NCBI GenBank assembly: GCA_020445645.1
Contig: JAGRGG010000019.1
Span: 1-64,000 of the forward strand
DNA: 64,000 nt
Origin: Geminicoccaceae bacterium
Lineage (GTDB): Bacteria > Pseudomonadota > Alphaproteobacteria > Geminicoccales > Geminicoccaceae
Direction: 5' to 3'
Under the pieces are notes generated by a model. It was given only the letters and a program-made list of their open reading frames with translations, was not told the DNA's origin and searched no databases. Shown piece by piece: positions 52,123-62,135 of the stretch. The translations under genes were made by a program, and so were the position numbers. How positions within the stretch are numbered: the stretch's first letter is position 1; each line of letters begins with the position of its first letter.

Positions 52123-52915
52123 GCCGCATTCCCTCCACGGTTTCGGCCAATGCGTTCAGCACCCTGCCCAGCACCGGCCGCAGCCGGTCGGCCCGGTCGG
52201 CGCGCCAGCCCCAGGGCGGGGCCTCGTCCATGTAGGCCCGTTGCGCGACCTCCATCTGGAGGGCGTGGACCCTAGCCTCGGGGCGGCCGTAGTGCCGGGT
52301 GGTCCAGCCGCCCTTGAAGCGTCCGTTCAGCACGCCGTCGAACCCTTCAGCGGTGGCGCAGACCTTCGCGGCCGCGGCCTCGATTTCCGGCGCGCAGGCG
52401 GCGCCGTCGTTGGTGCCGACGTTGAGGACCGGCAGGGTACCCTCGAACAGGAACGGGATCACGGAGCGGATCGAGTGGCAGTCGTAGAGGAGCGCCACCC
52501 CGTGCCGTGCCCGGACGCGCGCGACCTGTTCCGCCAGCGCCGCGTGGTAGGGCGCGTGGTACGCCTCGCGCCGCGCGTCGATCTCGTCCGCCGATGGCTC
52601 CCGACCCGGCTCCCAGATCAGGCGGCCGTCGAAGTCGGTGACGGGGCAGAGGCCGGTCGTGTTCTGACCCGGGTAGAGCGAGGCGCCGGCCGGGTCGCGG
52701 TTGGCGTCGACCGCGTAGCGGTGGACGTTGGAGCGCACCACCGTGGCGCCAGGCAGGAGCCCCTCGTAGAGCCGGTCGATGTGCCAGTCGGTGTCGGCCA
52801 ATCCGCGGCCGTTGGCGTTCAGCCGCGCGGCAAGGTCGTCCGGCAGCCACGTGCCGCCGTGGGGCTGGCCGAGGATGACGGGGCCGTCGCCCTCGATGAC
52901 CTCGAACGGGTTCAT
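52115..52915 (-). CDS. hutG: N-formylglutamate deformylase
   Basis: 266 residues of the N-formylglutamate amidohydrolase family. It hydrolyses N-formylglutamate to glutamate and formate in the five-step histidine route. The family blocks [39 protein letters not shown] and [18 protein letters not shown] are present, with His, Asp and Glu as zinc-site candidates. It is translationally coupled to hutH (ATGA). Confidence 0.95.
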   Translation of the reverse strand: MNPFEVIEGDGPVILGQPHGGTWLPDDLAARLNANGRGLADTDWHIDRLYEGLLPGATVVRSNVHRYAVDANRDPAGASLYPGQNTTGLCPVTDFDGRLIWEPGREPSADEIDARREAYHAPYHAALAEQVARVRARHGVALLYDCHSIRSVIPFLFEGTLPVLNVGTNDGAACAPEIEAAAAKVCATAEGFDGVLNGRFKGGWTTRHYGRPEARVHALQMEVAQRAYMDEAPPWGWRADRADRLRPVLGRVLNALAETVEGMRRG

Positions 52916-54450
52916 GCCCCGACCTCCGGCAACGCCACGTCGGCGGCGGCGGTGATTTCGGTGCCGGCGACCAGCCTGGATGCCGCCTCGATGTCGGGGG
53001 CGAGGATGCGGTCCTTGCCCAGCGTCGCCACGTCCCGGCGCAGCCGGGCGAGGACCCGCCCCAAGGGCGGGCTCGTTTGAAGCGGCGCCCGGAACTCGAC
53101 GCCCTGCGCGGCGCAGAGCAGTTCGACGCCCAGGATCCGGTCCAGGTTCTCGACCATCCGCCCGAGCCGCCGGGCGCCGTGGGCGGCCATCGAGACATGG
53201 TCCTCCTGGTTGGCGGAGGTGGGGGTGGAGTCGGTCACACACGGCGTCGCCAGGTGCTTGTTCTCGCTCATCAGGGCGGCGGTCGTCACCTCGGCGATCA
53301 TGAAGCCGGAGTTCAGGCCGGGGTCGGGGGTGAGGAACGGCGGCAGGTCGAAGCTGAGGCCGGGGTCGACCATGAGCGCCACCCGCCGCTGGGCGATGGC
53401 GCCGAGTTCGGCCGTGGCAAGCGCGATCATGTCGGCGGCGAAGCCCACGGGCTCGGCGTGGAAGTTGCCGCCGGAGACGATCATGTCGGCCCCTGTCAGG
53501 ACCAGCGGGTTGTCGGTCGCGGCGTTTGCCTCGATCACGAGCGTGGATGCCGCCTGACGCAGCACGTCCATCGCGGCGCCCGCCACCTGCGGCTGGCAGC
53601 GGATGCAGTAGGGGTCCTGGACGCGGGTGTCGCCGGTCCTGTGGCTCTCGCGGATGGCGCTGCCGTCGAGGAGTGCCCGCATTGCTTCCGCCGCCTCGAT
53701 CTGGCCCCGGTGGCCGCGCAGGGCGTGGATCTCCGGCTGCAGGGGCGCGGTCGAGCCCATGATGGCGTCGGTCGAGAGCGCCGAGACGACGAGCGAGGAC
53801 CGCGCCGCGCGCCACGCCTCGAACAGTCCTGCGAGCGCGAAGGCGGTCGAGAACTGGGTGCCGTTGATGAAGGCGAGCCCCTCCTTGGGGCCGAGCGGGA
53901 TCGGGGACAGCCCGGCCCTGGCCAGCGCCTCGGCGCCCGGCAGCACCTCGCCCCGGTAGTCCGCCTCGCCCTCGCCGATGACGACGGCGGTCATGTGGGC
54001 GAGCGGGGCGAGGTCGCCCGAAGCGCCGACCGAGCCCTGCGCCGGGACGACCGGGGTGACGCCCTGCGCCAGCATCGCCTGCAGCAGCTCGATCAGCGCC
54101 CAGCGCACGCCGGACGCCCCCCGCCCAAGCGACAGGAGCTTCAGCGCCATCATCAGCCGGGCGTGGCGGCGCGGGATCGCCCCGCCGACGCCGCAGCAGT
54201 GGCTGAGGATGAGGTTGCGCTGGAGGGTCGCCGTGTCCTTCCGGGCGATCTTGACGCTGGCGAGCTTGCCGAACCCTGTGTTGACCCCGTAGACCGGCGC
54301 GTCGCCGGCGGCGGCGGCGGCGATCCGGCGCGCCGCCTCCTCGACGGCGGGGCGGCAGGCGGGATCGAGCGCCACCGGGGTCTCGTTCCAGTAGATGTCC
54401 GCCAGTTGGTCCAGCGTGACCGAGCCGGGGGCGAGCGTGAGGGCGCTCAT
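52912..54450 (-). CDS. hutH: Histidine ammonia-lyase
   Basis: 512 residues. It deaminates L-histidine to trans-urocanate. The MIO cofactor precursor is Ala143-Ser144-Gly145 in [13 protein letters not shown]. The active-site tyrosine region [15 protein letters not shown] is present, and later [20 protein letters not shown]. The length matches the family (509-515). It is coupled to hutI and hutG by 4-base overlaps. This is the committed step of the pathway. Confidence 0.98.
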   Translation of the reverse strand: MSALTLAPGSVTLDQLADIYWNETPVALDPACRPAVEEAARRIAAAAAGDAPVYGVNTGFGKLASVKIARKDTATLQRNLILSHCCGVGGAIPRRHARLMMALKLLSLGRGASGVRWALIELLQAMLAQGVTPVVPAQGSVGASGDLAPLAHMTAVVIGEGEADYRGEVLPGAEALARAGLSPIPLGPKEGLAFINGTQFSTAFALAGLFEAWRAARSSLVVSALSTDAIMGSTAPLQPEIHALRGHRGQIEAAEAMRALLDGSAIRESHRTGDTRVQDPYCIRCQPQVAGAAMDVLRQAASTLVIEANAATDNPLVLTGADMIVSGGNFHAEPVGFAADMIALATAELGAIAQRRVALMVDPGLSFDLPPFLTPDPGLNSGFMIAEVTTAALMSENKHLATPCVTDSTPTSANQEDHVSMAAHGARRLGRMVENLDRILGVELLCAAQGVEFRAPLQTSPPLGRVLARLRRDVATLGKDRILAPDIEAASRLVAGTEITAAADVALPEVGA

Positions 54451-55673
54451 GGCGAGCCTCCGTAAATGCGGGCGTGGAGCGGGTTGAAGCCGATGCGGTA
54501 GGCGAGTTCGGCCGGGTGGTCGACGTCCCAGACGGCGAGGTCGGCGCGCCTCCCCGGGGCGACGACGCCGCATTCGGCGAGCCCGAGCGCGCGGGCGGCC
54601 TCGCGGGTGATCCCGGCCAGCGCCTCCTCCGGGGTCAGGCGGAAGAGCGTGCAGGCCATGTTCATGGCGAGCAGGAGCGAGGTCAGCGGCGAGGAGCCGG
54701 GGTTGGCGTCGGTCGCCACCGCCATTCCTACCCCGTGCCGGCGCAGAAGGTCGATGGGCGGGGCCCGCGTCTCGCGGAGCGTGTAGTACGCGCCGGGCAG
54801 GATCACGGCGACCGTACCGGCCCCGGCCATCGCCCGCACGCCGTCCTCGTCGAGGTATTCGAGGTGGTCGGCCGAAAGGGCGCCGTAGGCGGCGGCGAGC
54901 CTGGCGCCGCCGAGGTTCGAGAGCTGCTCGGCGTGGAGCTTCACCGGGAGGCCGAGTTCCCGCGCCGCGTCGAACACGCGCTCGATCTGGGCAGGGGAGA
55001 AGGCGATCCCTTCGCAGAAGCCGTCGACCGCGTCGACCAGCCCCTCGGCGTGGGCGGCGTGCAGGGTCGGGATGCAGACCTCGTCGATATAGGCGTCGGC
55101 GCGGCCCTTGAACTCGGGCGGCACGGCGTGGGCGCCGAGATAGGTGGTCCTCACCCGCACCGGGCGCACCCCGGCGATGCGGCGGGCGGCGCGGAGCATC
55201 CTGAGTTCGGTCTCCGTGTCGAGGCCGTAGCCCGACTTCACCTCGATGGTGGCGACCCCCTCGGCGATCAGCGCGTCGGCGCGGCGAAGCGCGTCCGCCA
55301 GGAGCGCGTCCTCGGAGGCGGCGCGGGTGGCGGCGACGGTCGAGACGATCCCGCCTCCGGCGCGGGCGATCTCCTCGTAGGTGGCGCCTTCGAGGCGCAT
55401 CTCGAACTCGCGCGCCCGGTTGCCGCCGGCGACGAGGTGCGTGTGGCAGTCGATCGGCGCCGGCGTGACCAGCCGTCCGCCCATGTCCCGCGCTTCCAGG
55501 CGCCCGAATTCGCCCGGCAGGTCGGCGCTTTGTCCGACCCAGGCGACGGCGCCGTTCCGGACTGCCAGGGCAGCGTCCCCGATCAGGCCGTAGGGCGCTT
55601 CGCCCGGGGCGAGCGTCGCCACCCGCGCGTTGTTCAAAAGGAAGTCCCCCTCGCTCACGGCGCCCCCGCACAT
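54447..55673 (-). CDS. hutI: Imidazolonepropionase
   Basis: 408 residues of the amidohydrolase superfamily. It hydrolyses 4-imidazolone-5-propionate to N-formimidoyl-L-glutamate. Metal-binding His residues are in [13 protein letters not shown], with further ones in [12 protein letters not shown] and [14 protein letters not shown], and the Asp in [11 protein letters not shown]. First gene of the minus-strand hut operon. The ATG at 55673 is adopted; a GTG five codons downstream has a better-spaced G-rich site, so the start may be there. Confidence 0.94.
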   Translation of the reverse strand: MCGGAVSEGDFLLNNARVATLAPGEAPYGLIGDAALAVRNGAVAWVGQSADLPGEFGRLEARDMGGRLVTPAPIDCHTHLVAGGNRAREFEMRLEGATYEEIARAGGGIVSTVAATRAASEDALLADALRRADALIAEGVATIEVKSGYGLDTETELRMLRAARRIAGVRPVRVRTTYLGAHAVPPEFKGRADAYIDEVCIPTLHAAHAEGLVDAVDGFCEGIAFSPAQIERVFDAARELGLPVKLHAEQLSNLGGARLAAAYGALSADHLEYLDEDGVRAMAGAGTVAVILPGAYYTLRETRAPPIDLLRRHGVGMAVATDANPGSSPLTSLLLAMNMACTLFRLTPEEALAGITREAARALGLAECGVVAPGRRADLAVWDVDHPAELAYRIGFNPLHARIYGGSP

Positions 55674-55709
55674 TTCCGTTGCCGACCCATGAAGTACATG
55701 CTTTACGTC

Positions 55710-55727
55710 TTTATGTCTATACATAAA
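55710..55727. promoter_or_regulatory. HutC-like operator between hutI and hutF
   Basis: TTTATGTCTATACATAAA: perfect 7-bp arms with a four-base centre, containing TGT-N4-ACA, the pattern bound by HutC (GntR family). It is in the 63-base space between divergent hutI and hutF and ends nine bases before the hutF start. No hutC gene is present in the window, so the regulator must be elsewhere. The urocanate-responsive repressor HutC is the likely ligand (inference). Confidence 0.7.
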
Positions 55728-55736
55728 GGACACGCC

Positions 55737-57110
55737 ATGAGCACGATCTACGCGAACCGCGCCCGGCTCCCGGACGGCTGGGTGCGGGGCCTGCGCCTGA
55801 CGGTCGAGGGCGGCACGATCGCGGCGCTGGCGACGGACGCCGTGCCCGAAGCGGGCGACGTTCGGGTCGACACGCTGCTGCCGGCCCTCGGCAACCTGCA
55901 CAGCCACGCCTTCCAGCGGGCGATGGCCGGGATGACCGAGGTGCGCGCCGAGGGGCGGGACAGCTTCTGGACGTGGCGGGACCTCATGTACCGCTTCCTC
56001 GACCGGCTCACGCCCGAGCAGACGGAGGCCATCGCGGCGCTGGCGTTCATGGAGATGCAGGAGGCGGGCTTCGCCGCCGTGGGCGAGTTCCACTACGTCC
56101 ACCACCGGCCGGGCGGCGCGCCCTACGCCGACCCGGCCGAGCTGTCGAAGCGGATCTTCGCCGCCGCCGCCGCGACCGGGATCGGCCTCACCCATTTGCC
56201 GGTGCTCTACACCTACGGCGCGGCGGGGCGGGCGCCGCTCGCGGGCGGGCAGCTGCGCTTCGGCAACGACGTGACCGGGTTCCAGAGTCTCGTGGCCGCC
56301 GTGCGTGACGGGATCGGGACGCTGCCCCCGGACGCCCGCGTCGGCATCGCCCCCCACTCGCTGCGCGCCACGGCGCCCGCCGACCTGAAGGAGGTTCTCG
56401 CGGCCCACGCCGCCGGGGGCGGCGGGCCGGTCCACGTCCACGCGGCCGAGCAGCCGAAGGAGGTGGCGGACGTCGAGGCGTGGCTGGGGTCCCGGCCCGT
56501 GCAATGGCTGCTCGACGAGGCCGGGGCGGGCGCGGGCTGGTGCCTGATCCACGCGACGCACATGACGGCGGCGGAAACCGTCGCCCTGGCGCGGTCGGGG
56601 GCGGTCGCCGGGCTCTGCCCGATCACCGAGGCCAACCTGGGCGACGGGCCGTTCAACGGGCCGGGCTACCTCGCCGCCGGCGGGGCGTTCGGCGTCGGGT
56701 CGGACTCGAACGTGCGCGTCTCGCTCGTCGAGGAACTGCGGACGCTGGAATATTCGCAGCGCCTGCGCGACCTCGCGCGCAACGTGCTCCGCGTCGGCGA
56801 AGGGTCGGTGGGGGCGGCGCTCTACCTCGGCGCCGCGCAGGGCGGGGCGCGGGCGCTCGGGCGGGATTCCGGTGCCATCGCGCAAGGGCGTCTCGCCGAC
56901 CTCGTGGCGATCGACGGTACCGCCCCCGCGCTTTGCGCCCTCGACGGCGACCGGCTCCTCGACGGGCTGGTCTTCGCTTCGGGCGACGGGGCGGTCACGG
57001 ACCTGTGGTCGGCGGGCCGCCACGCCGTGCAAGGCGGGCGCCACGCGGCCCGCAACCGGATCGTCAGGGACTACCGCGCGGCGATGGCCTCGCTGCTGGC
57101 GTCGCTGTGA
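55737..57110 (+). CDS. hutF: Formimidoylglutamate deiminase
   Basis: 457 residues of the amidohydrolase superfamily. It converts N-formimidoyl-L-glutamate to N-formyl-L-glutamate and ammonia, the fourth step of the five-step pathway. The metal site [12 protein letters not shown] (H-x-H), [19 protein letters not shown] and FGVGSDSN segments are all HutF-like. The ATG at 55737 follows AAAGGA, just downstream of the HutC-like operator. Its end overlaps the converging hutD end by 40 bases. Confidence 0.94.
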   Translation: MSTIYANRARLPDGWVRGLRLTVEGGTIAALATDAVPEAGDVRVDTLLPALGNLHSHAFQRAMAGMTEVRAEGRDSFWTWRDLMYRFLDRLTPEQTEAIAALAFMEMQEAGFAAVGEFHYVHHRPGGAPYADPAELSKRIFAAAAATGIGLTHLPVLYTYGAAGRAPLAGGQLRFGNDVTGFQSLVAAVRDGIGTLPPDARVGIAPHSLRATAPADLKEVLAAHAAGGGGPVHVHAAEQPKEVADVEAWLGSRPVQWLLDEAGAGAGWCLIHATHMTAAETVALARSGAVAGLCPITEANLGDGPFNGPGYLAAGGAFGVGSDSNVRVSLVEELRTLEYSQRLRDLARNVLRVGEGSVGAALYLGAAQGGARALGRDSGAIAQGRLADLVAIDGTAPALCALDGDRLLDGLVFASGDGAVTDLWSAGRHAVQGGRHAARNRIVRDYRAAMASLLASL

Positions 57111-57658
57111 AGGGGGGCGAGGTCGAGCCATAGCGCCCGCGCGTCCGGCGCCAGCCGGACCCGCGCCGGCCCGTCCCCGCAAAGCGCCACGGAGCCGGGC
57201 GGGACGGGGGCGCCGCCCGTGGCCGTCACCGTGCCCCCGAGCACGTAGAGGCCGGCGGTTCCCCCTTCCGCCGGATCGAGGTCGGTCTCGGCCCTGCCCG
57301 CCAGTCGACTTACGTTCGCGGCGAAACATACGGGATCGAAGATGAGGTTCAGGTTGCGCACGGACCCGACCGATAGCCGCCCGACGACCTCCAGGGCGCC
57401 CGAGAAGGCCAGCGGCGTTTCGGGAAGGGCTTGCAGCGGCCCCGCCCGCGTCTCCAGGACCATGCCGGCGCCCGCGACCACCGTGAGGATGCGTTCCATC
57501 CCGGGAAACGGCGAGAACGGGCCGTCCCGGTCCACGTCGGCGAGGCTCAGCCGCCAGACCGTTGCCTCCCCACGGTCCAAACGAGCGATCTCGCGGGTGA
57601 CGCCGCCGCCGTTCTTCCAGGCGACGGGCGCGAGGCCGCCGGGCCGGATCAGGCGCAA
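57071..57658 (-). CDS. hutD: HutD family protein
   Basis: 195 residues of the cupin-like HutD family, often found in hut loci. The core [36 protein letters not shown] and [11 protein letters not shown] blocks are present. It has no proven enzyme activity; a role in tuning histidine use is proposed for Pseudomonas. The TTG at 57658 was chosen because no ATG or GTG occurs nearby and it overlaps the hisC stop by ten bases. Last gene of the second minus-strand operon. Confidence 0.85.
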   Translation of the reverse strand: MRLIRPGGLAPVAWKNGGGVTREIARLDRGEATVWRLSLADVDRDGPFSPFPGMERILTVVAGAGMVLETRAGPLQALPETPLAFSGALEVVGRLSVGSVRNLNLIFDPVCFAANVSRLAGRAETDLDPAEGGTAGLYVLGGTVTATGGAPVPPGSVALCGDGPARVRLAPDARALWLDLAPLHSDASSEAIAAR

Positions 57659-58770
57659 TCGTGCCGGTCCGAGGCGGCGAGTGCGACGATCAGGCGGTCG
57701 TTCTCGCTGGGCGTGCCGATGGTGGCCCGCATGTAAGTGGTGAAGCCGGGCTCGCGCCACGCCTTGACGATGATCCCTTCCTTGAGGAGCGCCGCGACGA
57801 AGTCGGCGCTGTCGCCGCCGCAGTCGAAGAACAGGAAGTTCGTCTGCGACGGCGCCACGCGAAAGCCCAGGCCTTCCAGCCCGTCCCGGACGCGCGCGCG
57901 CTCGTCCTTGAGGCGCTTGACCGAAGCCCGCATCCACGCCTTGTCGTCGAGCGCCGCGACGGCTGCGACCTGCGCCGCCGCGTTCACGTTGAACGGGGTC
58001 TTCGCCGCCGCGACGACGCGGGCGGTCTCCGCGTCCGAGCAGACGGCGTAGCCCGCGCGCAGGCCCGCGAGGCCGTAGGCCTTGGAGAAGGTGCGCAGGA
58101 CGGCGTGGGGGATGCCGGAGGCGCGCAGCACCTCGATACCATCGGGGCCGCCCTCGTCGGCGTACTCGAAATAGGCCTCGTCGAGGACGAAGAGCGTCCG
58201 GGGCGGGGTCGCGGCGATCAGGCGGCGAAGGCCGTCCCGGTCGAGCGCGGGGCCGACCGGGTTCCAGGGCGACGAGAGGAAGACGACGGCGGGCACTTTT
58301 GCCAGCGCCGCTTCGAGGGCGTCGAGGTCGAAGCCGAAGGCGGGGGTCATCGGCACCTTGACGACGCGGGCACCGGCGGCGAGCGGCTCGATCTCGTGCA
58401 GGCCGAAGCTGGGCACGACGGTGAGCGCCGTGCGCCCCGGCGTGAGCGTGGCGCGCGCGATCGCGGCGATCATCTCCTCGGAACCGTTGCCGCAGACGAT
58501 GGTCTCGATCGGCGCGCCCGTGTCCCGCGCGATGGCTTCCCGCAGCAGGGTGCAGGCGGGGTCGGCGTAGCGCGCGGGCTCAAAAGCGGCGGAGGCGAGC
58601 GCTTCCAGGACCTTGGGCGAGCAGCCGTCAGGGTTCTCGTTGCTGGCGAGGCGCGCGATGTCCTGCCTGCCGCTCAGCCGGCGCGCGACCTCGACGTTCA
58701 TGCCGGCGTTGTAGGGCGGAAGCGCCGCGACGCTGGGGTTGAAGTCGGGCCGGTCGCGCAAAGGGGTCAC
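57649..58770 (-). CDS. hisC: HisC-type class I/II aminotransferase
   Basis: 373 residues of the PLP-dependent histidinol-phosphate aminotransferase family. The family blocks [41 protein letters not shown] and [15 protein letters not shown] are present. The Schiff-base Lys is in [18 protein letters not shown]. It normally makes histidinol phosphate, but here it lies in a catabolic operon with a Rieske system and hutD. It could instead transaminate histidine or an analogue. GTG start. The symbol reflects sequence family, not proven role. Confidence 0.85.
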   Translation of the reverse strand: MTPLRDRPDFNPSVAALPPYNAGMNVEVARRLSGRQDIARLASNENPDGCSPKVLEALASAAFEPARYADPACTLLREAIARDTGAPIETIVCGNGSEEMIAAIARATLTPGRTALTVVPSFGLHEIEPLAAGARVVKVPMTPAFGFDLDALEAALAKVPAVVFLSSPWNPVGPALDRDGLRRLIAATPPRTLFVLDEAYFEYADEGGPDGIEVLRASGIPHAVLRTFSKAYGLAGLRAGYAVCSDAETARVVAAAKTPFNVNAAAQVAAVAALDDKAWMRASVKRLKDERARVRDGLEGLGFRVAPSQTNFLFFDCGGDSADFVAALLKEGIIVKAWREPGFTTYMRATIGTPSENDRLIVALAASDRHDCA

Positions 58771-58786
58771 TCCGAACGCTGGGAAG

Positions 58787-59923
58787 TCAGAGGTCGAGCA
58801 CGACCGGCCCCTTGGGCCGCGAGCAGCAGATCAGCACCTCGCCCTCGGCAGGCGGATCGAGGGGTTCCTCGAAGTATTCGACTTCGCCGGACAGGAGGCG
58901 CGTCTTGCAGGTCGAGCAGATCCCGGCGCGGCAGCTGAACTCCGGCGTCAGGCCTTGGCTTTCGGCGAAATCGAGCAGCGACGGCGCCTTGTCCGTCCAG
59001 GAGGCCTGGATGCCGGAGCGGCGGAATTCCACCGCCGCCGCGTCGGTTATTCCATCGGTCGAGACGGAAGGTGCTTCCGGCACTGCCGCCGCGGGCAGGA
59101 TGACGGGCGCCGCCGCGTCCTCCTCCAGCAGGCTTGCAGGACCGAAGAACTCGTACTTGATCCGCTCGCGCGCGATTCCGAGGCCGCGCAGGATGCCGAA
59201 GACGCCCTTCATGAAGGGCGTCGGGCCGCAGAGGTAGACGTCGTAGTCGTCGAGCGGCAGCAGGCTTTGCAGAAGCTCGCGGGTGACGAGGCCGGTGCCG
59301 CGGTGACGCTTGCGGGCGAGGTCGCGCTCGGTGGGCTGCCGATAGCAGAAATGGGCGTGGATGCCGGGGCGGGAGCGGGCGACCGCCTCGACCTCGTCGC
59401 CGAGCGCGTGCAGGTCGCCGTTGTCGCAGGCGTGGATGAAGTGCACCGTGCGGTCGGTCTCGGTCGCCAGCGCGTGCAGCATCGAGACGAGCGGCGTGAG
59501 TCCGACGCCGCCGGCGAGCAGCACCACGGGGCGCGGGCTGGTGCGGTCGAGGGTAAAGGCGCCGCGCGGGCCTTCCGCCAGGATCTCGTCGCCGATGGCG
59601 ACCCTGTCGTGGAAGTGGCCCGACCCCAGCCCGGCGCCGCCCGCGCGCTCGGGCGCCGGTTCGCGTTTCACCGTGATCCGGTAACGACCGGGGCGGAGGG
59701 GGGACGACGAGACGCTGTAGTTGCGAACGACGCCCCCCTCCGTCCCGTCGCCCGGCAGGCGGAAGACCAGGAACTGGCCGGGCTCGAAGTCGCGCCAGCC
59801 GCCCACGTCCACGGGTTCCAGGTGGAAGGAGGTGATGGTGGCGCTCTCCGCCACCCGGTCGACCACCTTGAGCCGGCGGAACCCGGCCGCGATCGCGCCC
59901 ACGGTCGCGGGATCATCGTTCAT
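58787..59923 (-). CDS. Oxygenase reductase, FAD and 2Fe-2S ferredoxin domains (VanB-like)
   Basis: 378 residues. The FAD domain has RNYSVSSSPL, and the NAD domain has LLAGGVGLTPLVSMLHAL followed by YLCGPTPFMKGV. The C-terminal plant-type 2Fe-2S domain has CRAGICSTCKTRLLSG and a fourth Cys in VLICCSRPKG. It passes electrons from NAD(P)H to the Rieske oxygenase encoded just upstream, with which it shares an ATGA overlap. Interdomain order is FNR-type then ferredoxin, as in class IB reductases. Confidence 0.92.
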   Translation of the reverse strand: MNDDPATVGAIAAGFRRLKVVDRVAESATITSFHLEPVDVGGWRDFEPGQFLVFRLPGDGTEGGVVRNYSVSSSPLRPGRYRITVKREPAPERAGGAGLGSGHFHDRVAIGDEILAEGPRGAFTLDRTSPRPVVLLAGGVGLTPLVSMLHALATETDRTVHFIHACDNGDLHALGDEVEAVARSRPGIHAHFCYRQPTERDLARKRHRGTGLVTRELLQSLLPLDDYDVYLCGPTPFMKGVFGILRGLGIARERIKYEFFGPASLLEEDAAAPVILPAAAVPEAPSVSTDGITDAAAVEFRRSGIQASWTDKAPSLLDFAESQGLTPEFSCRAGICSTCKTRLLSGEVEYFEEPLDPPAEGEVLICCSRPKGPVVLDL

Positions 59924-60960
59924 TCGGCGGCGATCGCGGGCGCCTCGGCCTCGGCCTCGATGAGCTTCGCAAGCCCGCGGCGGAAGCGCAGCGGCCCGAC
60001 GTCGATCTTGAGGTCGAGGTTGGGCGTCCTCTTGTTCGCCATGCCCTGGTGGACGGCCTCGAGTACGGCGCGGTCCTCCTCGAAGGCGCCGCGCACCGAG
60101 GACGCGAAGCGCCTCGACACCTCGGAGTCGTCGGGGGCGAAGTTGCGCATCTGGAACCAATAATATTTGGTATGGTTCTCGTCGACCGGGGTCATGAAGT
60201 TGTAGCTGTCCATCAAGAACACGTCGTCGTGCAAGGGCCTGTCCTCGCCCCCGGTGTTGGCGGGTACGAAGATCGCCTTGATGATGGCGTTTGAGGGGTA
60301 GTGAACCTCGTAGTGCTGCTTGCGGTCGGCGTTGCCATCGAACTTCAAGAAAGACTTGTAGAAGGGTGCCGGCTCGGAATCGACCATCCACCGCCAGACG
60401 GTGACGCCGTTCGGATGCACCGTGGTCTGGAGCGGCGTCTCCTCGCAGGCGGCGCTGGCGAACGAGGTCTGATGCACCCACGCGACGTGGGAGGGGTCGA
60501 GCAGGTTGTCGGTCATGTAGAGGTAGTTGCAGGCGATGGTCATCGACTCGCCGCGGTTGACCCCCCACGCCGGGTCGTCGAAGTGCTCGACCGCGAAGAT
60601 CAGGTTGGGGTCAGCCTTCTCCGCCTCGCCCATCCAGATCCACAGGAGGCCGTAGCGCTCTTCGAGCGGGTAGGCGCGCACGCGGGCGACGTGCGGGACG
60701 CGCTCGGCGCCGGGGACGCGGGTGCAGGCGCCGGCGCAGTTGAAGGTGAGGCCGTGGTAGCCGCACTCCACGTCGTCGCCCTTGATCCGCCCCATCGAGA
60801 GCGGCAGCTTGCGGTGCGGGCAGGCATCCTCCAATGCTGCGGCCTTGCCGGAGGTGGTGCGGTAGAGGACGACGTTCTCGCCCAGCACCCGGACCGGGAC
60901 CAAACCGTCCGTGACCTCGTGGTCCCACGCGGCGACGTACCAGGCGTTGCGCAGAAACAT
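59920..60960 (-). CDS. Rieske non-heme iron oxygenase (VanA-like)
   Basis: 346 residues. The Rieske cluster is Cys47-x-His49 and Cys66-x2-His69 (CPHRKL and CGYHGLTF). The mononuclear iron ligands are in DNLLDPSHVAWVH (two His), with an acidic ligand later. It belongs to the vanillate demethylase-type group, which oxidatively demethylates or hydroxylates aromatic and heteroaromatic substrates. Position next to the hut genes suggests an imidazole substrate (inference). The ATG follows AAAGGAG. Confidence 0.9.
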   Translation of the reverse strand: MFLRNAWYVAAWDHEVTDGLVPVRVLGENVVLYRTTSGKAAALEDACPHRKLPLSMGRIKGDDVECGYHGLTFNCAGACTRVPGAERVPHVARVRAYPLEERYGLLWIWMGEAEKADPNLIFAVEHFDDPAWGVNRGESMTIACNYLYMTDNLLDPSHVAWVHQTSFASAACEETPLQTTVHPNGVTVWRWMVDSEPAPFYKSFLKFDGNADRKQHYEVHYPSNAIIKAIFVPANTGGEDRPLHDDVFLMDSYNFMTPVDENHTKYYWFQMRNFAPDDSEVSRRFASSVRGAFEEDRAVLEAVHQGMANKRTPNLDLKIDVGPLRFRRGLAKLIEAEAEAPAIAAE

Positions 60961-61053
60961 CGTCCTTGCTCCTTTCGACCGGGGCGGGGGTGCTTTGTCC
61001 GGAAGATATCGGGGCTTCCGGGGGCTGCGCAAGCGGGCTAGAACTGCGATCTG

Positions 61054-61071
61054 GTTTAGGAAAACTTAAAC
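61054..61071. promoter_or_regulatory. Possible LysR-type operator
   Basis: GTTTAGGAAAACTTAAAC: 5-bp outer arms GTTTA and TAAAC around an AT-rich centre, in the divergent space between the Rieske gene and lysR. It has the T-N11-A spacing usual for LysR regulators. Placement is suitable, but the sequence match is only to the general LysR-box shape. Confidence 0.4.
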
Positions 61072-61092
61072 GTTCCCGCCCGCGAGTGCCCG

Positions 61093-62031
61093 ATGCCCCT
61101 CCCCCGCCTGCGCGCGCTGCAAGCCTTCGAGGCCGTCGGCAGGCTGGGCAGCATCACGGGTGCCGCGGGCGAACTGGGCGTCTCGCCGAGCGCCGTCACC
61201 CAGCAGGTTCGGGCGCTGGAGACGCTCTTGGGCACCCCGCTCCTGGAACGGCGCGGCAAGGGGCTCGAACTGAACGCCCAGGGCCGGGTCTACCACGCCG
61301 GGATCAGCCTGGGCTTCCGCCAGTTGGAAGCCGCGCAGGACGCGCTCGTTCGGGCTCAGGGCGGCGCGCTCCGGGTCAGTTGTCTGCCCTCGGTCGCCGC
61401 GAAATGGCTCTCCCCCCTGCTCTTCGACTGGCAGGCGCGGCACGCGGACGCGGTGGTCCATCTGGTCGGCACCGAGGTCGAGCCCCGGCTCGGCGAGGAA
61501 GGGGTGGACTTCCGGGTCTCCTACGGCAGGGCTGCGGGAGATTACCGGCACCGCACCGAACTCTTCACCGACTGGGTGGCGCCGGCCTGCGCGCCGGCCT
61601 TCCTCGAACGGCATCCGGTGGAGACGCCCGAAGCGATCCTGCGCCGGCCGCTGCTCCGGATCGACTGGAGCATCGGCGGCGAGAGGCAGCGCGACTGGGA
61701 CGACTGGGCGGTGGCGGTCGGGGCGTCCCCGCCGACCGGCGGCGCCCTCAGCTTCTCCCTGTCGAGCGCCGCGATCGACGCCGCCGCCGCCGGGCGGGGC
61801 TTCGTGCTGGCGCCGCTGGCGATGATGGCGGGCGAAATCGCGGCGGGGCGCCTCGTCGTGCCGCACGACGTCCGCCTCCCTTTGCCGGAGGCATACTTCG
61901 TCGCCTGGGGCCAAGCCGCGCTCGCCAAGCCCTTCGCCGCCGCATTCCGCGACTGGCTGATCGCCGCCGCCCGCCGCCAGGGCCGCCTGTCGCGCCCGAA
62001 GGGCAGGGACGGAGACCGCAAAGGCGGTTGA
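61093..62031 (+). CDS. LysR family transcriptional regulator
   Basis: 312 residues. The N-terminal winged helix is LPRLRALQAFEAVGRLGSITGAAGELGVSPSAVTQQVRALE, followed by a LysR substrate-binding domain (about 90-300). The start and helix pattern resemble the GcvA-like subgroup. It is divergent from the Rieske oxygenase operon and is followed by the ABC transporter gene set, so it probably regulates either or both. Effector unknown. Confidence 0.92.
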   Translation: MPLPRLRALQAFEAVGRLGSITGAAGELGVSPSAVTQQVRALETLLGTPLLERRGKGLELNAQGRVYHAGISLGFRQLEAAQDALVRAQGGALRVSCLPSVAAKWLSPLLFDWQARHADAVVHLVGTEVEPRLGEEGVDFRVSYGRAAGDYRHRTELFTDWVAPACAPAFLERHPVETPEAILRRPLLRIDWSIGGERQRDWDDWAVAVGASPPTGGALSFSLSSAAIDAAAAGRGFVLAPLAMMAGEIAAGRLVVPHDVRLPLPEAYFVAWGQAALAKPFAAAFRDWLIAAARRQGRLSRPKGRDGDRKGG

Positions 62032-62057
62032 CAGACCGCCGCGGCGCGGAATATGTA
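62028..62057 (+). promoter_or_regulatory. Sigma-70 promoter for the amino acid ABC transporter
   Basis: TTGACA (62028-62033) and TATGTA (62052-62057) are 18 bases apart. The -35 overlaps the last codons of lysR. It is 79 bases upstream of the binding-protein gene, in an AT-rich patch (ATATGTATAGTC). Confidence 0.6.
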
Positions 62058-62135
62058 TAGTCTTAATAAGGCAACGACCGCCGTCGTGGCGGTCCGGCCG
62101 ACGGTCCGTCGGCCATCCAAGGGGAAGGTAACGGG

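Noticed and set aside
54474-55736. N-terminal extension of hutF antisense to hutI
   Set aside because: The real HutF start with a ribosome site is at 55737. The extension is the shadow of hutI.
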